A stretch of 64,000 bases of DNA from JAQUTK01 sp963677415 (GCA_963677415.2 CAXXFJ010000033.1:31714-95713); one strand, 5' to 3'; counted from the first letter of the stretch, positions 9,787 through 18,757 are shown. Notes: a model not told the origin generated them from the letters alone. Program-made: numbers and translations.

Positions 9787-10941
9787 ATGAAACAGAATAT
9801 CTTAACAGCATTATTGCTGTTGCTATTCACTACTGCAGGCTTCGCCCAAAGTGTTGATTTATTTAAAGATACTCAACCTCTGGCAACGAATGTTCCAGGT
9901 GCTGATTTCCCACGAATTGATGCTCAAAACAGAGCTACATTCAGAGTGGAAGCTCCCAATGCGCAGAAAGTTCAGCTCGATTTGGGCAAAGTGTTTGACA
10001 TGGTAAAAGGAGATGACGGAGTTTGGACTGTGACCACTGACGCTTTGATTCCCGGATTTCACTACTATTATTTGATGATCGATGGTTTTCGCTTTTCAGA
10101 CCCTGCCAGCGAAACCTTTTTTGGTGTAGGCAAAAGAATGAGTGGCATTGAAGTCCCTGCTTCTGATCAGGACTTTTATACGAGAAAGAATGTACCTCAT
10201 GGTCAAATCAGAGAGTGCTACTTCTATTCGAATGTTAGAAAAACGTTCGAAACGATTTATGTGTACACGCCTGCGGAATATGAAACCAATTCCACCGTGA
10301 AATATCCGGTTCTCTATCTGCAACATGGAATGGGAGAGGATAGAACCGGTTGGGGTACCCAGGGTAAGATGAATGTTATCATGGATAATCTGATTGCCGA
10401 AGGAAAGGCAAAACCTATGATTATTGTTGTTAGTGATGGAGGCGTGGCAGCCATGTTTAAGGCTAAACCAGGCGAAGATCCGAATGAAGCGAGATCTCGC
10501 TTTGGAGCCGATTTCTCTCCATTACTTTTGAATGAGATTATCCCTTTTACCGAAAAAACATTCCGTGTGCTTGCCGATCGTGATCATCGTGCGATGGCAG
10601 GTTTGTCGTGGGGCGGATTTCAGACTTTCCAGATTGCTTTGACTAATCTCGACAAGTTCTCCTATATTGGTGGATTTAGCGGAGCCGGCATGTTCAATGC
10701 AGAAACCGAACTCAAGACTGTGTACAACGGAGCCTTTAGCAATCCGACCGAGTTCAACAAGAAAGTACATACTTTATTTATAGGTATTGGATCTGTAGAA
10801 GGACAACGCATGAAAGCACTCAGTGATGCGCTTAAAAAAGGAGGAATCAATAATGTCTATTATGAATCACCCGGTACGGCTCACGAATGGTTGACATGGC
10901 GCAGATGTTTACATGAATTTACTCCGCTGCTATTTAAATAA
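9787..10941 (+). CDS. Secreted CE1-family esterase with N-terminal E-set domain
   Basis: Probable feruloyl/acetyl-xylan esterase (enterochelin-esterase-like fold). Signal peptide MKQNILTALLLLLFTTAGFAQ. Residues about 40-135 form an immunoglobulin-like E-set domain (ATFRVEAPNAQKVQLDLGK ... FHYYYLMIDG). The alpha/beta-hydrolase domain has the oxyanion motif YLQHGMGEDRTGW, the nucleophile serine in AGLSWGG and the catalytic histidine in GTAHEWLTW. It is a close paralogue of the C-terminal half of the preceding gene and follows it by 26 nt. Together with GH10, GH8 and GH43 it would clear esterified decorations from arabinoxylan. Confidence 0.87.
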   Translation: MKQNILTALLLLLFTTAGFAQSVDLFKDTQPLATNVPGADFPRIDAQNRATFRVEAPNAQKVQLDLGKVFDMVKGDDGVWTVTTDALIPGFHYYYLMIDGFRFSDPASETFFGVGKRMSGIEVPASDQDFYTRKNVPHGQIRECYFYSNVRKTFETIYVYTPAEYETNSTVKYPVLYLQHGMGEDRTGWGTQGKMNVIMDNLIAEGKAKPMIIVVSDGGVAAMFKAKPGEDPNEARSRFGADFSPLLLNEIIPFTEKTFRVLADRDHRAMAGLSWGGFQTFQIALTNLDKFSYIGGFSGAGMFNAETELKTVYNGAFSNPTEFNKKVHTLFIGIGSVEGQRMKALSDALKKGGINNVYYESPGTAHEWLTWRRCLHEFTPLLFK

Positions 10942-10968
10942 GCCTACAAATTATAAATAAATTATTCA

Positions 10969-11898
10969 ATGAAACGTTTCTCAATTCTCCTTTTAACGCT
11001 GATAGGGTTCACTCAATGTTACAGTCAGCAGTTTTCTAAAAACTGGAAAGACTTGAACTATGCCAGTGACAGTATGATTTATCATAAACTGGATATTTAT
11101 TTACCGCAGGTGCAAAAGAGCAGTTATCCTGTCATAATTTCTATTTATGGTAGTGCATGGATGTCAAACAGTTCCAAAGGAGCCGCTCTTGGACCATTGG
11201 GCAAAGCATTGCTTGATGCCGGTTTTGCAGTTGTTACCCCCAATCACCGGTCAAGTATGGATGCCAAATTTCCCGCACCCATGCAGGATATAAAAGCAGC
11301 TATCCGATTTGTGAGAGCCAATGCGGCAATGTATCAACTTGATACTTCGTTTGTCGGCATCACCGGTAGTTCCTCAGGAGGCAACATGGCTGCTATGGCT
11401 GGAACATCTCGATATGTAAAGACGTTCACGATTGGTGATGTTACTCTTGATATAGAAGGTAAAGTTGGCCCAAATACGGCTTACAGCAGTTCGGTTGATG
11501 CAGTTGTAGATTGGTTTGGCCCAACAAACATGCTAGTCATGGACTCATGTGGAGGCACTGATTTTATCCACAATGATGCTAATTCACCGGCATCGCTCTA
11601 TATTGGAGGTCCAATACAGGAAAACAAAGAGAAGTGTCTAATGTCAAGTCCAATAACCTTTATTGATCCAAGTGATCCGCCATTCCTCATTTTCCACGGA
11701 GATAAAGACAGGGTAGTGCCTCATTGTCAGAGTGAAATACTTTTTGATGCTTTGCAGAAAGCCAAAGTCCCCAGTCAGTTCTTTCTTGTTCCGGATGGAC
11801 AGCATGGCCCTGGCGTACAAGTAGAGAAGAATCTAAAAATGATGGTCGACTTTTTTCAAAAAGAGTTAATGAAGAAAGGAGCAGATAAAAGGTTTTAG
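10969..11898 (+). CDS. Secreted alpha/beta hydrolase, carbohydrate-esterase type
   Basis: A 309-residue esterase/lipase-like protein of the BD-FAE/acetylesterase type. The N-terminus MKRFSILLLTLIGFTQC could be a lipoprotein signal (Cys17) or a standard signal peptide cut at YSQ. Key marks: SIYGSAWMSNS (oxyanion region), ITGSSSGGNMAAMAG with likely nucleophile S135, FHGDKDRVVPH (acid Asp) and DGQHGPG (His). It lies 27 nt after the CE1 gene and closes the operon at a strong hairpin, so it probably removes acetyl or hydroxycinnamoyl groups released from xylan. The exact ester substrate cannot be read from the sequence. Confidence 0.8.
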   Translation: MKRFSILLLTLIGFTQCYSQQFSKNWKDLNYASDSMIYHKLDIYLPQVQKSSYPVIISIYGSAWMSNSSKGAALGPLGKALLDAGFAVVTPNHRSSMDAKFPAPMQDIKAAIRFVRANAAMYQLDTSFVGITGSSSGGNMAAMAGTSRYVKTFTIGDVTLDIEGKVGPNTAYSSSVDAVVDWFGPTNMLVMDSCGGTDFIHNDANSPASLYIGGPIQENKEKCLMSSPITFIDPSDPPFLIFHGDKDRVVPHCQSEILFDALQKAKVPSQFFLVPDGQHGPGVQVEKNLKMMVDFFQKELMKKGADKRF

Positions 11899-11970
11899 AA
11901 TATACTTCGATGAAGTCTACTCTATTGAAATAACGATGGAATAGCAACAATCAACTTGTTCCATACAAAT

Positions 11971-12018
11971 AAGAAGCGTAACCCCTGGTAATCCGGGATA
12001 GTTACGCTTCTTATTATA
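11971..12018 (+). terminator. Rho-independent terminator of the xylan operon
   Basis: A perfect 12-bp inverted repeat AAGAAGCGTAAC (11971-11982) / GTTACGCTTCTT (12001-12012) encloses an 18-nt loop that can itself pair weakly (CCC/GGG). It is followed by an AT-rich stretch and lies 72 nt after the esterase stop codon. Confidence 0.75.
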
Positions 12019-12163
12019 ATAATTCTGTAAGTTATACGTTTAGATTTTATCTAAGTTATTCAATCTTTATTGTATTTTTGCGAGGGTGTTACAGTTGTAT
12101 GTTGGATGGTAGTTGTTGGGTGTGAATCTTATTAAATTAACTCTTTAAACTCGATCTGAATCT

Positions 12164-12975
12164 ATGAAGAAAGCGATATCGGCATTATTCATTCTCTGTA
12201 TGACATTACCAGTCTTTGGCAATGACGGAGTGTATAACACGCGTGGTGGGGTTATTTACCCTACGAAGGAAACCAAAATTTCTCTTGAGAAAGAAAACTT
12301 ATCATTTACTGTTCGAGACAATGTCTGTCATGTCAATATCTCATTCGAGTTTAACAACCCGGAGAGTGTTGAACGAAAACTAATGATTGGATTTCAAGCG
12401 CCAACAGCCGTTGGTGATATGTCGGATGAGATCAGAAACACAAACCAGATTACAGACTTTAAGATCCTCTCCAACGGACAGACATTGCCTTTCAAAGTGA
12501 AGCAGCTGAACGCGAGGACAGCGAACTAAAAGAACCCAAGGAGATCCATTTCTCGCAATTAAAGCAAGGGGTTTTTGTGTACTTATTTGAATTGTCCTTT
12601 AAGCCCGGACTGAATAAGATAGATCACAGTTACACATTCCCGGCAAGCTCCAATGTACTATATAGCCAGTTTTATAACTATATCTTAACGACAGGAGCTA
12701 AATGGTCAGGCGGAAAAATAAAAAACCTGACAGTTCAGATTGACCTTGGAGAGAATAAGTCTTTTTATGTGAATGACATCTTTGGGAAAGACGCTAAATG
12801 GTCAATAATCGGCAGTGGTGAAGTAACAAAAGAAAGTTTCCGTAATCACGACAAAGACACAGCAAAAATAATTAAAGTCAACTCTGGCAAGCTTCAGATC
12901 AATGTGTCTGACTTACAGCCCCAACGAAATATAGAGTTTGGTATTCGAAATGAAAAGACAGCCCAGCTTAAATAA
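12164..12975 (+). pseudogene. Secreted protein of unknown function, disrupted by a frameshift
   Basis: Two frames, 12164-12529 and one continuing to 12975, are pieces of one protein. The first starts with a signal peptide (MKKAISALFILCMTLPVFGND) and a beta-rich segment; it runs out at QLNARTAN. Adding one base near 12499-12502 (GTGAAGCAG to GTGAAAGCAG) gives FKVKAAEREDSELKEPKEIHFSQLK and joins smoothly to the second part (VYLFELSFKPGLNKIDHSYTFP). The product resembles DUF4424/YARHG-associated secreted beta-sandwich proteins, but no catalytic motif is visible and no function is assigned. The repaired length (about 270 aa) may be short at the C-terminus. A -7-like TATTTTTG lies at 12073-12080. 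Confidence 0.65.
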
Positions 12976-13013
12976 GACAAAAACATTCGTTTAGTCGGAT
13001 GCGGACCAAAAAC

Positions 13014-13058
13014 AACGTGGGATGTGAAGCTTCAACAGCTTCACATCCCACGTTTCCT
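13014..13058. terminator. Bidirectional terminator
   Basis: A 17-bp perfect stem (13014-13030 / 13038-13054) with a 7-nt loop TTCAACA, flanked by A-rich and T-rich sequence, lies in the 85-bp gap between two convergent genes. It can stop transcription from both the broken secreted-protein gene and the GH2 gene. Confidence 0.85.
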
Positions 13059-13060
13059 TT

Positions 13061-15499
13061 TTACTTTGTTTGAAGTTTGACTTTGGAAGCCTTCAGTCCG
13101 GAGGTTGAGGCTTTCAGAATTACTTCTCCCGGCTGTTGTCCAGAGCGTAAGATCACCAGAGCAGATCCTTGGAAGAGTCTTCGCTGGTTGCCCACATGAA
13201 GTTCTTCAGAGGTCAGATCCCCATTATCGACAGCTACGATCCGGGCATTCCCTTCCACCTCAAACGTAAGGTTTTGGTTTGCATCAAAGACGCGGCGTCC
13301 TTTCGAATCAACAGCGTAAACGCGTATATGCTGTAGATCCAACCCATCCGCTTTCCAGTTGATCGAATCCGGTTCCAGTTTCAGCGCGACAGCCTTTCCG
13401 GTTGTTTCCAACATGTGGCGAGCAACTTCCTTGCCGTTCGTTCGTGCTATTGCTACGATATTACCTTTCTGATAAGCAATGTTTTCCCAACGGATTCGGT
13501 TACGGCCTTTCGTATTATCCTTTTCATTCAGCTTCTTGCCGATTGATTTGCCATTGATAAGCAGTTCCACTTCATCCGCATTTGTATAGGTGTACAGAGA
13601 TATCTGACTTCCATCTATACGATTCCAGTTTTCTGTCATAGGAGTAGTAGCGACATTCACCTGATTCCAATTCTTTGTACCTTCCTTTGCTTCGATGAGA
13701 GCGATGTGAACCATTGGTTCATCACTAAACATACTCTTCATCAGATAAGCTTGAGGCTTGGGTTGCAAAGAGATATCAAAAACTCCCTGCATCCAGCCTT
13801 TAGCAGGCCAACCGCCTGATTCACCCAGATAATCTACCAGTCCCCAATAAGCCAGTCCCACGACTTTATCCAGTTCCATCTCATAATAGTTCGGGCCCAT
13901 AGCATTGACAGCAGCTTCACTCTGATAAAATATCATATTCGGATATCTTGCCGCATCCCCCTTGAAAAACATATATCGGTAGTTGTAACTTGCTATATCA
14001 GTCTCCAAAGCCAGTTCAGCAGGAAGATCCGGTTTGTCGTAGCTGCGACTGGTCGGAGCCATGGCAACAGTTGTCGGACGTGTCTTGTCATACCGTTTAA
14101 TCAGAACATTCTGTAATCTGTAAGGAGTAACTCCCCAATCATCATACACATTACCCCAGTACTGCAGCTCATTACCCAAGCTCCACATAATGACACAAGG
14201 GTGATTACGGTCCCGTTTGATGAACTCCGGTACCGCCTTTGGCCAAAGCTCCATCCAGGCAACCCGTCCACCGGTATTATTATCGTTCCATTTATCAAAA
14301 AGTTCGTCTACCACCAGAATACCATACTTATCTGCCAGATCCAGGAAGGACTTGCTGTACGGATTATGCGACGTACGGATATGATTCAGTCCAAACGACT
14401 TCATTAACTGCAAACGTTTCTCGATACCACGTTCATAAGCTGCAGCACCCAGAGCACCCATTTCGTGGTGATTGGCATTCCCTTTCAGTATCACTTTCTT
14501 GCCGTTCAGTTTGAAACCGAATGCCGGCGAATATTCAATCGTGCGGATACCAAAATACTCGTTGCACTGATCAGCAACAGATCCGTCTGATCGTAGGATG
14601 CTGACCTGTATGGTATAGAGTTGAGGCGATTCGCAAGACCACAAAAGCGGATTGTCAATCTTGATTGGTTCCAGCTGATATTCCCGGATTCGATAGTTGC
14701 CGATGGGCAGTTTGGATTGCACACTCTTCACTACCTGTCCCTTCGGATCCAGAATCTTCACATCTACCAGTAGATCCATCTTTTGTCTGGACAGATTCTC
14801 TATTTCCGTCTGAATAGCAATGGTAGCACTATTTCCGGTAATCTCCGGTGTGGTGATATAGATGCCATGACGAGCTATTCCCAGTTGCGCATCCTTGATG
14901 ATCATATTCACATCGCGATACAACCCCGCACCCGTGTACCAGCGCGAGTTTAGAGGTTCACGGGTATCAGCTTTCACAGCAATCACATTCGGTTCGCCCC
15001 ATTTCAGCTCATTCGTTACATCAATCTCAAATCCAAGATATCCGTAATCAGTACCGCCGATCAGCTTCCCATTCAGAAAGACATCCGCCACATACAGAAT
15101 ACCTTCGAAGTCAAGAATTACCCGTTTGCCTTTATCGGCAATATCCGGCGTGAAGCTCTTTCGATACCATCCGATGCCCATCTCCTTAAAACCACGCGCA
15201 CTGAGGCGGCTTCTGATATTGGCAAACGCTACATTGTTATTTCCGGTTTCTGTAGCTTGAGGAGCCACCCACGGTTGACTGATTTGGAAATCATGAGGTA
15301 CATCAATCACCATCCAGCCAGCATCATCCAAGCCGGGGAGTTGCGCATTTTCCAGATCACCGGCATGAAACTTCCAGCCAAAATTCATGGATACCACTTT
15401 TCTTCCCTTCTGCTCGGCTGTCTGAGAGACACTCTGTGCGGTGAGATACGAAGGGATCATCAAGAAGGAACTAATAATGAGTAACAGTAACTTTTTCAT
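13061..15499 (-). CDS. Secreted GH2 beta-galactosidase-type glycosidase
   Basis: The start used is the Met beginning MKKLLLLIISSFLMIPSYLTAQ, a clean signal peptide. An in-frame ATG at 15517 and a TTG at 15526 exist, but a -7 element (15524-15531) ends only 6 nt before 15517. The protein of about 812 residues has the full GH2 order: sugar-binding jelly roll (WYRKSFTPD, VADVFLNGKLIGG, SRWYTGAGLYRDV), immunoglobulin domain, TIM barrel with KGNANHHEMGALG and HIRTSHNPY, acid/base Glu in MWSLGNELQYW and nucleophile Glu in FYQSEAAVN, then C-terminal beta-sandwiches. Both catalytic glutamates are present, unlike the GH2 protein at 36921. The likely role is removal of beta-galactose from hemicellulose side chains in the periplasm; other GH2 specificities are possible. 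Confidence 0.87.
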   Translation of the reverse strand: MKKLLLLIISSFLMIPSYLTAQSVSQTAEQKGRKVVSMNFGWKFHAGDLENAQLPGLDDAGWMVIDVPHDFQISQPWVAPQATETGNNNVAFANIRSRLSARGFKEMGIGWYRKSFTPDIADKGKRVILDFEGILYVADVFLNGKLIGGTDYGYLGFEIDVTNELKWGEPNVIAVKADTREPLNSRWYTGAGLYRDVNMIIKDAQLGIARHGIYITTPEITGNSATIAIQTEIENLSRQKMDLLVDVKILDPKGQVVKSVQSKLPIGNYRIREYQLEPIKIDNPLLWSCESPQLYTIQVSILRSDGSVADQCNEYFGIRTIEYSPAFGFKLNGKKVILKGNANHHEMGALGAAAYERGIEKRLQLMKSFGLNHIRTSHNPYSKSFLDLADKYGILVVDELFDKWNDNNTGGRVAWMELWPKAVPEFIKRDRNHPCVIMWSLGNELQYWGNVYDDWGVTPYRLQNVLIKRYDKTRPTTVAMAPTSRSYDKPDLPAELALETDIASYNYRYMFFKGDAARYPNMIFYQSEAAVNAMGPNYYEMELDKVVGLAYWGLVDYLGESGGWPAKGWMQGVFDISLQPKPQAYLMKSMFSDEPMVHIALIEAKEGTKNWNQVNVATTPMTENWNRIDGSQISLYTYTNADEVELLINGKSIGKKLNEKDNTKGRNRIRWENIAYQKGNIVAIARTNGKEVARHMLETTGKAVALKLEPDSINWKADGLDLQHIRVYAVDSKGRRVFDANQNLTFEVEGNARIVAVDNGDLTSEELHVGNQRRLFQGSALVILRSGQQPGEVILKASTSGLKASKVKLQTK

Positions 15500-15523
15500 A
15501 GGTATATTGATTTTCATTTGTTG

Positions 15524-15531
15524 CAAAAATA
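15524..15531 (-). promoter_or_regulatory. Bacteroidetes -7 promoter element for the GH2 gene
   Basis: On the minus strand this reads TATTTTTG (TAnnTTTG consensus). Its position 25 nt before the ATG at 15499 favours that start over the upstream in-frame codons. A convincing -33 TTTG is not seen. Confidence 0.5.
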
Positions 15532-15581
15532 CGATTGTTATTTGAAATTCAGCAAGAAACGTAAGTCAACTTTTCTTGTTT

Positions 15582-15671
15582 GCAACTCCTTTTTTGCATT
15601 TTGCATCGTGTATATCGCAATCTTTTTGCAATTTTGCATTGAAAAGAGATTTCTATCACAAACTTTTTGCA
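15582..15671. repeat. Three-copy 17-bp motif array (copy X)
   Basis: Degenerate direct repeats with consensus ATCGCAAnCTTTTTGCA: a divergent first copy at 15582-15598, then 15614-15630 and 15655-15671. The last two start 41 bp apart. A homologous array lies at 18210-18298 with the same 41-bp final spacing. The array sits between the divergent GH2 and nitroreductase genes and could be a regulatory site or a dispersed intergenic repeat. Confidence 0.6.
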
Positions 15672-15713
15672 GTTCATCTCGTTGGAAGGATAACAAACAA
15701 ATATATAAAGATT

Positions 15714-16535
15714 ATGGATTTATTGACGATCAATCACACCACATGCACAAGCTGTGGCATTTGCATACAGAGCTGCCCGGTATCTATTATATCATTCGGA
15801 GAAGATAAGTTCCCATTCGTAAAAGAGGGGTCAGCCAAACGATGTGTCTTGTGCGGACATTGTGTTTCCGTTTGTCCCGACTCAGCAATAAAGCACAACC
15901 TTTTGCCGGATACAGCACCAATCCGCAAAGAAATAAAGGATCAGATTACTCCGACAAATATCGCCGAATATTTCAAGAGCCGTCGTTCTATCCGTAAGTT
16001 TATCTCCAAACCCGTGGCAAAACCACTTTTGGAGGAAGTCTTTGACATTGTCAGTTATGCGCCAACCGGAGTGAACTCGCAAATGAACAAATGGGTTGTT
16101 GTAAGTGATCCAACGATTATCCATCAGTTAAGTGATGGCGTCATTGAATGGATGAAAGCAGCGATTACGGTAAATCCCGAGTTTGCCAAACTCCTTAATT
16201 TTGCCGGACTAATCTATATGTATGAACAAGGCAACGATGTGATTTGTCGCAATGCCCCCAGTTTGGTCATCGGTTATACCAATGCATCTTATACCGGCGG
16301 CACTATTGACTCAGTGATAGCAACATCGCATCTTGAAGTCTTGCTTCCGGCGTTTGGTTTGGGTAGTTGCTGGGCCGGTTATCTAATGATCGCTTTGAGG
16401 TATTCTCCCGAAATGCGGAAGATGATCGGGCTTGATGACTCGCATACCATACATTCAGCAACGATGATAGGCTATCCCCAATATCACTATTACAAAATAC
16501 CGGCCCGCAAAGACCCACAGGTAAGCTGGATGTAA
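15714..16535 (+). CDS. Ferredoxin-domain nitroreductase family protein
   Basis: Starts at MDLLTINHTTCTSCGICIQSCP; a longer open frame from 15576 runs through the repeat array and is not used. Residues 1-60 hold two 4Fe-4S cluster motifs (CTSCGICIQSCP and CVLCGHCVSVCP). Residues about 75-270 are an FMN-dependent nitroreductase fold (SRRSIRKFISKPV, SYAPTGVNSQMNKWVVV, GLGSCWAGYL). The fusion of ferredoxin and nitroreductase is common in anaerobes, where reduced ferredoxin feeds electrons to the flavin. The natural substrate is unknown. It is divergent from the GH2 gene and stands alone. Confidence 0.88.
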   Translation: MDLLTINHTTCTSCGICIQSCPVSIISFGEDKFPFVKEGSAKRCVLCGHCVSVCPDSAIKHNLLPDTAPIRKEIKDQITPTNIAEYFKSRRSIRKFISKPVAKPLLEEVFDIVSYAPTGVNSQMNKWVVVSDPTIIHQLSDGVIEWMKAAITVNPEFAKLLNFAGLIYMYEQGNDVICRNAPSLVIGYTNASYTGGTIDSVIATSHLEVLLPAFGLGSCWAGYLMIALRYSPEMRKMIGLDDSHTIHSATMIGYPQYHYYKIPARKDPQVSWM

Positions 16536-16631
16536 AAAGGATCAAACTTTCCTTGAATTTAAATGAGACTGAATAGTTACTTACTATTTCAACATTAATA
16601 TCTTATTTACAGATAATTTTCTTGTGGAAGT

Positions 16632-16691
16632 CCAATTATTAGACTATCTTTATTCCCAGAATATGTGATTATCACAAATAATTGGAATAAA
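16632..16691 (+). promoter_or_regulatory. Leader with overlapping inverted repeats before the ATPase gene
   Basis: CCAATTATT (16632-16640) pairs with AATAATTGG (16677-16685). TTTATTCC (16649-16656) pairs with GGAATAAA (16684-16691), which includes the A of the start codon. A palindrome TGTGATTATCACA lies inside at 16664-16676. The two long pairings share GG at 16684-16685, so they exclude each other. This is either a nested operator or an RNA switch over the start codon. Confidence 0.45.
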
Positions 16692-17953
16692 TGATTATTA
16701 AGCGACAGAAATATCTTGATATGCTCATTGCAGGAATAGGCAATGGCTTAGTGAAAATAGTCACAGGAGGACGACGTTGTGGGAAGTCCTTCTTGCTATT
16801 TACCTTATTTCATAAATATTTGACAGAACAAGGAGTAACTGATAACCACATCATAGAGTTTTCGCTTGATGATCGTCGCAATCGTCCACTTCGTAACCCA
16901 GACGCATTGCTTGACCGCATAGATACACTTTTGCAGAATGATGATGAAAAGTACTATGTGATTCTTGATGAAGTACAGCTGGTTGAAGACTTTGTGGAAG
17001 TTCTTCTTAGTTTGATGCATAACCCAAAGTTGGAAGTGTTTGTATCTGGTTCTAACTCAAAATTTCTTTCTAAAGACGTGGTAACTGAATTCCGTGGTCG
17101 TGGTGAGGAAATTAGGGTATGGCCTCTATCGTTTTCGGAGTATTATGAAGCGATGGGCGGTGATAGACGAGAAGCTTGGCAAGACTATTATACCTATGGC
17201 GGGCTTCCTCAAGTTCTACTATTGGAGAATGAACAACAAAAAGTGGATTATCTTCGCAATATCTATGAACTAACTTACATCAATGATGTGGTTGAACGTA
17301 ATCACTTACGTAATGCAGAAGGGTTACGAAAGTTAATTCAATTTGCAGCATCTTCTATAGGTTCGCCTATGAATCCTAAACGTATTAGTAACACCTTTGG
17401 TTCGGTAGAGAATATAATAATTGACAACAAAACGATTACTAAATATCTTGGCTATTTACAAGATTCGTTTATGATAGAAGAAGCACTACGCTTTGATGTA
17501 AAAGGTCGCAAATACATCGGAACAGAGACTAAATATTACTTTGCAGATATGGGGCTTCGTGCCATAGCTCTAAATTTTCGGCAACAAGAAGAAACGCACA
17601 TTATGGAGAATATTATCTATAATGAATTGCGTATGCGTGGATACCTTGTAGATGTGGGTACAGTGGAAGTGTGGGATAAAAATGAAGATGGAAATTATCG
17701 ACGAAAAATGGTTGAAGTAGACTTTGTTGTTAATAGTGGAGCTCATCGTGTTTACATTCAATCGGCTTATAAACTTCCAGATGCAGAGAAAGTAATACAA
17801 GAGCAGCGTCCACTTCTAAATATTAATGATAACTTTCGTAAAATTGTTATAGTTTGGGATGATATTAAGAAAAAGGTCGACGAACAAGGTATTGTAACAA
17901 TGTCGTTATTAGATTTTCTACTTGACAAAGATAGCATAAGCCAACTATTGTAA
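16691..17953 (+). CDS. AAA-family ATPase with DUF4143 domain
   Basis: A 420-residue P-loop ATPase: Walker A in GGRRCGKSFLL (about residues 28-36), Walker B in YYVILDEVQLVEDF, sensor-like VFVSGSNSKFLS, then a DUF4143 nuclease-like/winged-helix C-terminal region (YLGYLQDSFMIEEALRFDVKGRKYIG, ETKYYFADMGLR, ENIIYNELRMRGYLVDVG, EVDFVV). The EVDFVV and KxY elements resemble PD-(D/E)xK-like sequence in this family. These proteins are abundant and lineage-specific in Bacteroidetes and have been linked to stress or mobile elements, but the role is unproven. The gene is next to hipBA, which gives a toxin-antitoxin-like neighbourhood. Its leader holds unusual inverted repeats. Confidence 0.85.
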   Translation: MIIKRQKYLDMLIAGIGNGLVKIVTGGRRCGKSFLLFTLFHKYLTEQGVTDNHIIEFSLDDRRNRPLRNPDALLDRIDTLLQNDDEKYYVILDEVQLVEDFVEVLLSLMHNPKLEVFVSGSNSKFLSKDVVTEFRGRGEEIRVWPLSFSEYYEAMGGDRREAWQDYYTYGGLPQVLLLENEQQKVDYLRNIYELTYINDVVERNHLRNAEGLRKLIQFAASSIGSPMNPKRISNTFGSVENIIIDNKTITKYLGYLQDSFMIEEALRFDVKGRKYIGTETKYYFADMGLRAIALNFRQQEETHIMENIIYNELRMRGYLVDVGTVEVWDKNEDGNYRRKMVEVDFVVNSGAHRVYIQSAYKLPDAEKVIQEQRPLLNINDNFRKIVIVWDDIKKKVDEQGIVTMSLLDFLLDKDSISQLL

Positions 17954-18209
17954 ACCCTACATAAGAATTAATATTGAGAATATTGCTGTCCAATAAAAGT
18001 TGGTATCTTTGATACTCCCCCTCTGACGGTCTAATTTGAGGGCACTTTTTATCTATTTTAAAAATGCAACCCCCCTGTATCGTAAAAGAGAACAAGGGAA
18101 TGGAAAGAAAGCTAATCGAGAAGAATTATAAGATTGAAGGATGGCAGTTTTAAGAAGAGTGATTTTCTCTGTTGCAAGTAATTATCTCTTTGCATTGTGA
18201 GCAGTGTAA

Positions 18210-18298
18210 ATCGCATCTTTTTTGCATATCAGCTGGTTCTATCGCAACTTCTTTGCACTTTATCCAGAAAAACGAATATTTGTCGCAAACTTTTTACA
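18210..18298. repeat. Three-copy 17-bp motif array (copy Y)
   Basis: Copies at 18210-18226 (ATCGCATCTTTTTTGCA), 18241-18257 (ATCGCAACTTCTTTGCA) and 18282-18298 (GTCGCAAACTTTTTACA). Start-to-start spacing is 31 and 41 bp. It is homologous to the array at 15582-15671, including the A-rich spacer between the last two copies. Confidence 0.6.
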
Positions 18299-18362
18299 CT
18301 TTTGAGCCAAATTACTTAATTGCATTATCTGCGGTGTAAAATAGCTATTTTCGTCTTGTTTG

Positions 18363-18398
18363 TTTGATACTTATAAAACTTTGATTAACTTTGTAAGT
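18363..18398 (+). promoter_or_regulatory. hipBA promoter with overlapping dyad (candidate HipB operator)
   Basis: TTTG (18363-18366), a 19-bp spacer and TAACTTTG (18386-18393) give a close match to the Bacteroidetes -33/-7 promoter. A 30-bp imperfect palindrome runs from ACTTATAAA (18369) to TTTGTAAGT (18398), with 8 of 9 outer bases symmetric, and covers the -7 element. An XRE-type antitoxin bound here would block transcription, the usual autoregulation of hipBA. Confidence 0.6.
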
Positions 18399-18421
18399 GT
18401 TCAAATAATGACATTAAGAAG

Positions 18422-18757
18422 ATGAAAAGCGAACTAAACGATAATATATTGTCTCTTATAGGCAAGACGCCTGACATATTGATGATGGGTATTGCAGAAC
18501 GTGTTAAGGAGAGGCGGCTGGAGAAGAATTGGACGCAAAAGATGCTTGCAACAAAAGCAGGAATCTCGTTTAGTTCATACCGACGCTTTGAAGCGTCCGG
18601 TGAAATATCTATGCGCTCCTTGGTAATGATTGCTTTTGCATTGGATATGACCGATGAATTTGATACCCTGTTTTGCGGAAAGACCTACCAAAGCGTTGAC
18701 GATATAATAAATGCAGAGCAATCGAAACAACGAAAGCGAGGAACTAAAAATGGATAA
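18422..18757 (+). CDS. hipB: XRE-family HTH antitoxin, HipB-like
   Basis: A 111-residue regulator with a helix-turn-helix of the XRE/Cro type at about residues 27-80 (IAERVKERRLEKNWTQKMLATKAGISFSSYRRFEASGEISMRSLVMIAFAL). It overlaps the downstream hipA start by 8 nt, the usual translational coupling of hipBA. It would neutralise HipA and repress its own promoter. The symbol is given by context and motif, not by close match to the E. coli gene. Confidence 0.82.
   Translation: MKSELNDNILSLIGKTPDILMMGIAERVKERRLEKNWTQKMLATKAGISFSSYRRFEASGEISMRSLVMIAFALDMTDEFDTLFCGKTYQSVDDIINAEQSKQRKRGTKNG

Larger units (their letters stand above)
17954..18421. other. Intergenic region with repeat array and hipBA promoter
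   Basis: No gene is seen in these 468 bases. 17954-18170 has no recognisable content apart from a C-rich/GGG patch near 18020-18075. 18210-18298 holds the second copy of the 17-bp repeat array, and 18363-18398 holds a promoter and dyad for hipBA. Confidence 0.6.

Noticed and set aside
15576..15713. An upstream start for the ferredoxin-nitroreductase
   Set aside because: The 46 extra codons run through the 17-bp repeat array and encode a Phe/Cys-rich stretch unlike the family; the Met at 15714 begins the ferredoxin domain correctly.
16664..16676. TGTGATTATCACA as a Crp/Fnr binding site
   Set aside because: The half-sites fit loosely, but the spacing is shorter than the Crp consensus and no promoter is placed for it; kept only as part of the leader structure.
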